A stretch of DNA of 64,000 bases from assembly GCF_036014195.1 (NCBI RefSeq), contig NZ_CP107918.1:1736001-1800000 (forward strand), in the 5' to 3' direction. Each line of letters opens with the position of its first letter. Position 1 is the stretch's first letter. The notes under the pieces are model-generated. The model was not told where the DNA came from and ran no database searches. It saw only the letters and a program-made list of their open reading frames with translations. A program made the position numbers and the translations under genes. Of this stretch, positions 58,298-64,000 are shown piece by piece. The stretch is from Streptomyces sp. NBC_00442. Its GTDB lineage: Bacteria; Actinomycetota; Actinomycetes; Streptomycetales; Streptomycetaceae.

Positions 58298-59326
58298 GTG
58301 GAGGGACCGGATGGGGAGGGGCGGGCGGTGGAGGGACACGCGGTGGAGGTCCGATCGGCGGGGGAACGCGCGGTGGTCGTCATCGGGTACGACGAGGCCG
58401 AGTTGCTGGACATCGCCTGCGTGACGACGGGCCTCGCCGCCGCCAACCGGCTCGGAGCCGCCCCGGCCTACGCCGTGGGCGTGGCCACCCCGGGAGGCCG
58501 CGCGATCACCTGTGAATCGGGGCTGACCCTGCAGGGCCGGCATTGCCTTGAGCGGCTCAAGGGCCCTCTGGACACGCTGATCGTCTCGGGAGGGTACGGC
58601 CACCTGGCGGCCGGGGACGACGCCCGGATCGTCGGCCATGTGCGCCGCCTGGCCGGGGAGAGCCGCAGAGTGGCCTCGGTCTGCACGGGGGCGACCGTCC
58701 TGGCCGCCGCCGGCCTGCTCGACGGGAAACGCGCGACGACCCACTGGCGGTACGCCGATCAGCTGGCCTCCGCCTACCCCGGGGTCACCGTGGATCCGGC
58801 GCCGATCTACATCCGCGACGGCAGGGTGTCGACCGCCGCGGGCGTCACCAGCGCCCTGGACCTGACCCTGGCCTTCATCGAGGAGGACCACGGCGCCGAG
58901 CTGGCGCGCGCCGTGGCCCGCGCCCTGGTCACCTATCTGCAACGCCCCGGGAACCAGGCGCAGATGAGCATGTTCACCGCCACTCCGGCGCCCACGAACG
59001 GGCTGGTCAGGCGGGTCGTCGACCACATCGCCTGCCACCTGGACGGCGATCTGACCGCGCCCGTCCTCGCGGCGGACGCGGGAGTGAGCGAACGCCACCT
59101 CACCCGTCTGTTCATCGACCACCTGGGCAAGGCGCCCGGCCGGTTCGTCCGCGACGCGCGCACCGAGGCCGCCGCCCACCTCCTGGCCTCCACCTCGCTT
59201 CCCGTGGCGAGCGTGGCCGCACGGTGCGGCTTCGGAACCGCCGAAACCCTGCGCCAGGCATTCGTCGGCCGTTACGGGACACCGCCGTCGCGCTACCGGG
59301 CCGCGCACGGCACATCGGCCGGCTGA
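58298..59326 (+). CDS. GlxA-type AraC-family regulator with DJ-1/PfpI domain
   Basis: A 342-residue regulator. Its N-terminal half is a DJ-1/PfpI-like domain (SVCTGATVLAAAGLLDGKRA, ATTHWRYADQLASAYPG) that resembles the neighbour on the other strand. The C-terminal half carries two AraC helix-turn-helix motifs: VLAADAGVSERHLTRLFIDH and VAARCGFGTAETLRQAFVGR. It likely senses a small molecule and controls the divergent gene. The start is a GTG at 58298. The ligand is unknown. Confidence 0.93.
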   Translation: MEGPDGEGRAVEGHAVEVRSAGERAVVVIGYDEAELLDIACVTTGLAAANRLGAAPAYAVGVATPGGRAITCESGLTLQGRHCLERLKGPLDTLIVSGGYGHLAAGDDARIVGHVRRLAGESRRVASVCTGATVLAAAGLLDGKRATTHWRYADQLASAYPGVTVDPAPIYIRDGRVSTAAGVTSALDLTLAFIEEDHGAELARAVARALVTYLQRPGNQAQMSMFTATPAPTNGLVRRVVDHIACHLDGDLTAPVLAADAGVSERHLTRLFIDHLGKAPGRFVRDARTEAAAHLLASTSLPVASVAARCGFGTAETLRQAFVGRYGTPPSRYRAAHGTSAG

Positions 59327-59442
59327 CGAAAGCATCGCGCCGTGCCCGCCAGGAGACCGTGCACCACCGCCCTGGAGACCGTGCACCACTCCGTGGACGT
59401 CCGCCGCGCCGCCCTGGACGTCCGCCCCGTACGGACGGGCCG

Positions 59443-61053
59443 TTACTCCACGCCGATCAGCAGCGGCACGCCTTGGCGGCCACCCTCGTACACCACGGTG
59501 TCGACCGCCAAGTGGGCCTTGCCCACGTGGGATTCGAGCATGTCGGCGAGGCCGGGAGGGGCGTCCGCGGCGAGGACCAGGGTGACCAGTTCGCCGCCCG
59601 CGGCCAGCATCCGGTCCAGGACGGTACGGGCGGTGCCGGCCAGGTCCTGGCCGATGACGACCACGTCGCCGTCGATGAGGCCGAGCACGTCCCCGGCCTG
59701 ACAGACACCGGCCATCGTCCACGACTGCCGTTCGGCCACGGCCAGTTCGGCGTGCCGGGTGGCGCCGGCGGCCGAGGTCATCGCGACGACGTCCTCGTCG
59801 AAGCGCCGGTCGGGGGCGTGGACGGCGAGCGCCGCGATGCCCTGGACGGCGGCCCGGGTCGGGATGAGCGCGACCCGGATGCCCTCGGCCCGTGCCTGTT
59901 CGACGGCGGCGGCCGCCGTGTGCCGCAGCTCGGCGTCGTTCGGCAGCAGCACCACCTCGCGGGCGTGCGCGCGCCGGATCGCCTCGACGAGTTCCCCGCT
60001 GGCCGGGGGCTCACCGGGCCGGGCGAGCACCGTCGTCGCGCCCGCTTCGGCGCACAGGCCCGCGAGGCCCTCGCCGGGCACGACCGCGACGACGGCCCGC
60101 TGGACCTGCTCCTTGGGCGGCTCGGCGGCGGCCTGCTGCTCGAAGTGCGTGATCCGGATCCGGTAGGGCCTCCCCGCCTCCACCCCGGCCTCCACGGCGG
60201 CGCCCGCGTCGTCCACGTGCACGTGGACGTTCCACAGGCCGTCGCCGCCGACCACGACCAGGGAGTCGCCGAGCCGGTCGAGCCGGGTCCGCAGCCGGTC
60301 CACGGCCGCGTCGTCGGCCTCCAGGAGGAAGATCACCTCGAAGGCGGGCCCGGCCGCATCGGCCTCGGCCTCGGCCGGGCAGTCCTCCACCGTCACCGGC
60401 ACCGGTGCTCGTCCGCGCGCCACGGGCGCTTCCCCGGAGAGCGCCTGGACGAGCGCGCCCAGCACGGTGACCAGGCCCCGCCCGCCCGCGTCGACCACGC
60501 CCGCGCGTCCGAGGGCGGCCAGCTGGGAGGGGGTCGCGTCCAGGGCGTCGCGGGCGCCCGTGTAGGCGGCCTGCGCCACCACGGCCGGGATGCCGCTCGC
60601 CTGCCGCGCGGCCTCGGCCGCGGCCGTGGCCACCGTCAGGACGGTGCCCTCGACGGGGTGGGCGACCGCCAGGTACGCGGCGGACGCGGCCCGTTGCAGC
60701 GCCACGGCCAGGTCCCCGTCGTCCTGGAGCACCTCGGCCATGCCCCGCAGGAGCTGGGCGAGGATCGTGCCCGAGTTGCCCCGGGCGCCGATGAGCGCGC
60801 CGTGCGCCATGGCCCGTACGACGTCGGCGACGGGCGGGACGCCGGCGTACACGGGCGGCTCGGGATAGGCGGCGAAGACGGCCTCGACGGCCTGCGCGGC
60901 GGACTCCATCGTCAGATAGAGGTTGGTGCCGGTGTCCCCGTCGGCGACCGGATACACGTTGATCGCGTCGATCGCCTCGCGGTCCCGGCCCAGTGCGTCG
61001 AGCGCCAGCGCGCACCAGCCGCGCACCGCGACGGCATCGAGGGTCTGCGGCAC
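59443..61053 (-). CDS. DAK2-domain protein, FakA-like
   Basis: A 536-residue protein. The N-terminal DhaL-type (DAK2) domain has AINVYPVADGDTGTNLYLTM and GARGNSGTILAQLLRGMAEV, the nucleotide-binding acids. A central and C-terminal region resembles FakA/YloV proteins. In Firmicutes FakA, with a FakB partner, makes acyl phosphate from fatty acids. No fakB is seen here, so fatty-acid kinase activity is inferred only. The GTG at 61053 has AAGGAGG upstream. It is divergent from rpmB. Confidence 0.85.
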   Translation of the reverse strand: MPQTLDAVAVRGWCALALDALGRDREAIDAINVYPVADGDTGTNLYLTMESAAQAVEAVFAAYPEPPVYAGVPPVADVVRAMAHGALIGARGNSGTILAQLLRGMAEVLQDDGDLAVALQRAASAAYLAVAHPVEGTVLTVATAAAEAARQASGIPAVVAQAAYTGARDALDATPSQLAALGRAGVVDAGGRGLVTVLGALVQALSGEAPVARGRAPVPVTVEDCPAEAEADAAGPAFEVIFLLEADDAAVDRLRTRLDRLGDSLVVVGGDGLWNVHVHVDDAGAAVEAGVEAGRPYRIRITHFEQQAAAEPPKEQVQRAVVAVVPGEGLAGLCAEAGATTVLARPGEPPASGELVEAIRRAHAREVVLLPNDAELRHTAAAAVEQARAEGIRVALIPTRAAVQGIAALAVHAPDRRFDEDVVAMTSAAGATRHAELAVAERQSWTMAGVCQAGDVLGLIDGDVVVIGQDLAGTARTVLDRMLAAGGELVTLVLAADAPPGLADMLESHVGKAHLAVDTVVYEGGRQGVPLLIGVE

Positions 61054-61320
61054 CTGGTGGTCCTCCTTGTGGGAGCGGCGGGCGGGCTGCGTGGGGATGC
61101 GGCCGAACCCGCAGGGTAGACCCGGTGCGGGCCGGGGGCCGGGTCGGGGGCGGCCCCGGCCGTGGTAGTTTCGTATCTCAGGAGCAGCCGTTGTATGCTG
61201 CTTCGGTTGCCCGGCGAGAGTCGGGCCGATTCCCCCGGCAAGCCACTTCAGATCTCTGATTCCGGTGCGCCGGTTTCACTGTAAGTGCATTTAATGCATC
61301 TGAAGCTTTTGGAGTGACCC

Positions 61321-61506
61321 GTGGCTGCCAACTGCGACGTCTGCGGCAAGGGGCCGAGCTTCGGCAACAACATTTCGCACTCGCACCGCCGTACGTCTCG
61401 TCGCTGGAACCCGAACATCCAGCGTGTGCGTGCCGTGGTCGGTCGGACGCCGAAGCGGCTCAACGTCTGCACCTCGTGCATCAAGGCCGGCAAGGTCTCG
61501 CGCTAA
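61321..61506 (+). CDS. rpmB: 50S ribosomal protein L28
   Basis: A 61-residue L28. It carries [20 protein letters not shown] and [14 protein letters not shown], so both CxxC pairs are present: the zinc-binding form. The GTG at 61321 is preceded by a ribosome binding site (TTTTGGAGTGACCC). A clear terminator follows, so it is a single-gene unit on the plus strand. Confidence 0.97.
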   Translation: MAANCDVCGKGPSFGNNISHSHRRTSRRWNPNIQRVRAVVGRTPKRLNVCTSCIKAGKVSR

Positions 61507-61546
61507 TTGCGACGTCTGTCGTAGCGCAGCCCCTGCGGTTGCCTTG

Positions 61547-61578
61547 AAAAGCCGGTCCACCTCGGTGGACCGGCTTTT
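61547..61578 (+). terminator. Rho-independent terminator after rpmB
   Basis: The stem 61547-61561/61564-61578 (15 bp) has a two-base loop and ends in TTTTT. It lies 41 bases past the rpmB stop. Confidence 0.9.
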
Positions 61579-61668
61579 TGCCGTACCCGAGGGCGGTTGC
61601 CCAAGGGCCTGTAGCCACGAGCCGTCGCCCGAGGCCGGAGCGGGGCCGTGCCCGCGGCCCGGCGCCCG

Positions 61669-62447
<779 letters not shown>

Positions 62448-62451
<4 letters not shown>

Positions 62452-63413
62452 GCGGGATCGTCCCCGAAGTGGTCCCAGCCGCCCTTGCTGGTCCAGGGCG
62501 CGCCGTCCACGGTGACGGTGGGCAGCGCGGAGGGGTTGAGCACCTCCCCGATCACCCTCCAGCGGGCCGGCAGCTTCACGTCCGGCGGGAACGTCGCCAC
62601 GATCGCGTGGTCCTCGCCGCCGGTGAGCACCCATTGCAGCGGGTCCACGCCGACGGCCTGGCCGATGTCGCTCATCTGCGTCGGGATGTCGATGAGCCCG
62701 GAGCGCAGGTCGATGCGGACCTTGCTGGACTCGGCGATGTGGCCGAGGTCGGCGACGAGGCCGTCGCTGACGTCGGTCATGGCCGTGGCGCCGAGGCCGG
62801 CGGCCGCGGGGCCCGCGTGGTACGGGGGCTCGGGGCGCCGGTGTGCCTCGACGAAGGCGCGTGGCGAGCGGAAGCCGCGCGAGAGCACCGCGTAGCCCGC
62901 CGCCGACCAGCCGAGCCAGCCCGTCACGGCGACCACGTCGCCGGGCTGGGCGCCGGCTCGGGTCACCGGCTCGTGGTTGCGCAGGTCGCCGAGCGCGGTG
63001 ATCGCCACGGTGATGGTGTCGCCGCGCACGACGTCACCGCCGACGACGGCAGCGCCCGCGACCTGGCACTCGTCGCGGATGCCGTCCATCAGCTCGGTGG
63101 GCCAGGTGACCGGCAGTTCGGCCGGCACGACGAGCCCGAGCAGCACCGCGGTCGGTACCGCGCCCATGGCGGCGATGTCGGCCAGGTTCTGTGCGGCGGC
63201 CTTGCGTCCGACGTCGTACGCCGTCGACCAGTCGCGCCGGAAGTGCCGTCCTTCGAGCAGGATGTCCGTGCTGGCGACCACCCTGCGGTCGGGTGCGGTC
63301 ACCACCGCGGCGTCGTCGCCCGGCCCCAGCCGGACCGCGGGGGTGGAGGTGAGCCGGGAGGTCAGCTCCCTGATGAGCCCGAACTCCCCCAACTCGCCCA
63401 CAGTGCCTTTCAC
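62448..63413 (-). CDS. thiL: Thiamine-monophosphate kinase
   Basis: A 321-residue kinase that makes thiamine pyrophosphate from thiamine monophosphate. The Mg-ATP motif is [18 protein letters not shown] near the N-terminus. Others are [39 protein letters not shown] and [16 protein letters not shown]. The GTG at 63413 has GGTGGGA upstream. It is coupled to thiD and divergent from the Lrp-type gene. Confidence 0.96.
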
Positions 63414-63637
63414 CGTGTCCCACCTCTCATCGTCGTACCCCGTCCGGCCCGGTGCGCTTGCGGTCGCGAGCGGCCCCGGGCATGGGTACCGTCAACACAT
63501 ACGTCAACTTCGTGGCGGCTCTCGCCCCCGGGCGCGAGCGGCCGGGGGCGCGGGTCTCCCCGTCGCGCGGGGCGACGCGGTACCGTGGCGTCTCTTTCTC
63601 TCCCCCACATGATCCTCGTGGCCGCCCTGGAGGTTCC

Positions 63638-63871
63638 GTGGTACAGGCGTACATCCTCATTCAGACCGAAGTGGGCAAGGCGTCGACAGTCGCCGAGGCC
63701 ATCGCACAGCTCGCGGGAGTGATCCAGGCCGAAGACGTCACCGGGCCGTACGACGTGATCGTGCGGGCCCAGGCCGAGACCGTCGACGAACTCGGTCGCA
63801 TGGTGGTCGCCAAGGTTCAGCAGGTGGACGGCATCACAAGAACGCTGACCTGCCCGGTCGTCCATCTGTAG
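63638..63871 (+). CDS. Stand-alone Lrp/AsnC ligand-binding (RAM) domain protein
   Basis: A 77-residue protein made only of the RAM domain: VVQAYILIQTEVGKASTVAE, IQAEDVTGPYDVIVRAQAET, DELGRMVVAKVQQVDGITRT and a LTCPVVHL end. The DNA-binding helix-turn-helix of full Lrp proteins is absent. Such single domains may bind amino acids or partner with a full-length regulator. The GTG at 63638 follows GGAGG four bases upstream. Confidence 0.92.
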   Translation: MVQAYILIQTEVGKASTVAEAIAQLAGVIQAEDVTGPYDVIVRAQAETVDELGRMVVAKVQQVDGITRTLTCPVVHL

Positions 63872-63891
63872 CCCCCGCTTACCCTGGGCCG

Positions 63892-64000
63892 GTGACTTTC
63901 TCTCGCCGGCCGCTTCTCATCCTGCCCGCGGTCGCCGTCCTGGCGGCCGCGGGCTGTTCTTCGTCCGACGCCACCGCGAAGGTGGCGGTTCCCTCCCCCT
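63892..64000 (+). CDS. DUF3515-type lipoprotein, N-terminal part only
   Basis: The gene runs off the right edge. Only about 36 residues are visible, from the GTG at 63892 (VTFSRRPLLILPAVAVLAAA). The lipobox LAAAGC follows, then CSSSDATAKVAVPSP. This matches the DUF3515 lipoprotein start seen near thiL in Streptomyces. It is probably anchored to the outer face of the membrane; the function is unknown. Confidence 0.75.
   Translation, partial: MTFSRRPLLILPAVAVLAAAGCSSSDATAKVAVPSP

Noticed and set aside
61281..61298. TGCAT-TTA-ATGCA palindrome upstream of rpmB considered as an operator
   Set aside because: Too short, with no regulator gene next to it; it may only be part of the promoter region.

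Overview
The window is core chromosome of a Streptomyces or a very close actinomycete. The DNA is very GC-rich, many genes start with GTG, and developmental genes typical of Streptomyces are present: whiG (sporulation sigma factor), nsdA (differentiation repressor) and a cluster of four type I signal peptidases. The gene order matches what is known of the S. coelicolor core and, in parts, of Mycobacterium (ffh-glnD-glnK-amtB, ftsY, smc, acyP, mutM, rnc, rpmF, DUF177, SepIVA-like, coaD, rsmD, recG). I saw no insertion sequence, prophage, CRISPR array, tRNA or rRNA gene. Most genes lie on the minus strand, so operons read from right to left.

Layout. 1-1.6 kb: thiamine ABC transporter (substrate-binding lipoprotein and a partial permease) behind a TPP riboswitch. 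1.7-7.7 kb: rlmN, cdsA, frr, pyrH, tsf, rpsB. 7.9-10 kb: M23-like peptidase, an odd G-rich tract, a TetR regulator and whiG. 10.3-18.1 kb: dprA, a YifB/ComM-type ATPase, yraN, DUF2469, a Nudix hydrolase and sipZ-sipY-sipX-sipW. 18.1-20.9 kb: the operon rpsP-khpA-rimM-trmD-rplS. 21.2-25.8 kb: a less conserved stretch with a SprT-like protein, an archaeal/eukaryotic-type prolyl-tRNA synthetase, a methyltransferase, and an unusual SDR beside an ArsR-type regulator. 25.8-38 kb: ftsH, ffh, glnD-glnK-amtB (nitrogen sensing), nsdA, a small primase-polymerase-like protein and ftsY. 38.2-42.6 kb: an NCS1 transporter, an LLM oxidoreductase, a repeat-rich intergenic stretch and the glucose permease glcP. 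42.8-57.4 kb: smc, a small coiled-coil protein, acylphosphatase, a secreted CAP protein, a flavodoxin-like oxidoreductase with an HxlR regulator, mutM, rnc, rpmF, DUF177, a SepIVA/DivIVA-like protein, coaD, rsmD and recG. 57.5-64 kb: an isocyanide-hydratase-like protein facing a GlxA-type regulator, a FakA-like DAK protein, rpmB, thiD-thiL, a stand-alone Lrp/AsnC ligand-binding domain and the start of a DUF3515 lipoprotein.

How the genes work together. Thiamine uptake at the left edge and TPP synthesis (thiL, thiD) at the right edge serve the same cofactor. rpsP to rplS, rpsB-tsf, frr, rlmN, rpmF and rpmB serve translation. ffh, ftsY and the four signal peptidases form the secretion route. 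amtB-glnK-glnD is the ammonium uptake and PII signalling module, probably under GlnR. smc, the SepIVA-like protein, whiG and nsdA link the region to chromosome organisation, septation and sporulation.

Most of the window is ordinary and conserved. The parts most worth a second look are the (G7-8 C)n tract at 8.4-8.5 kb, the nested inverted repeats upstream of glcP, the SDR that lacks its usual catalytic Tyr and Lys, the isocyanide-hydratase-like/GlxA pair, the repeat array at 40.75-41.07 kb, and the small coiled-coil protein next to smc. I found no convincing wholly new multi-gene system.
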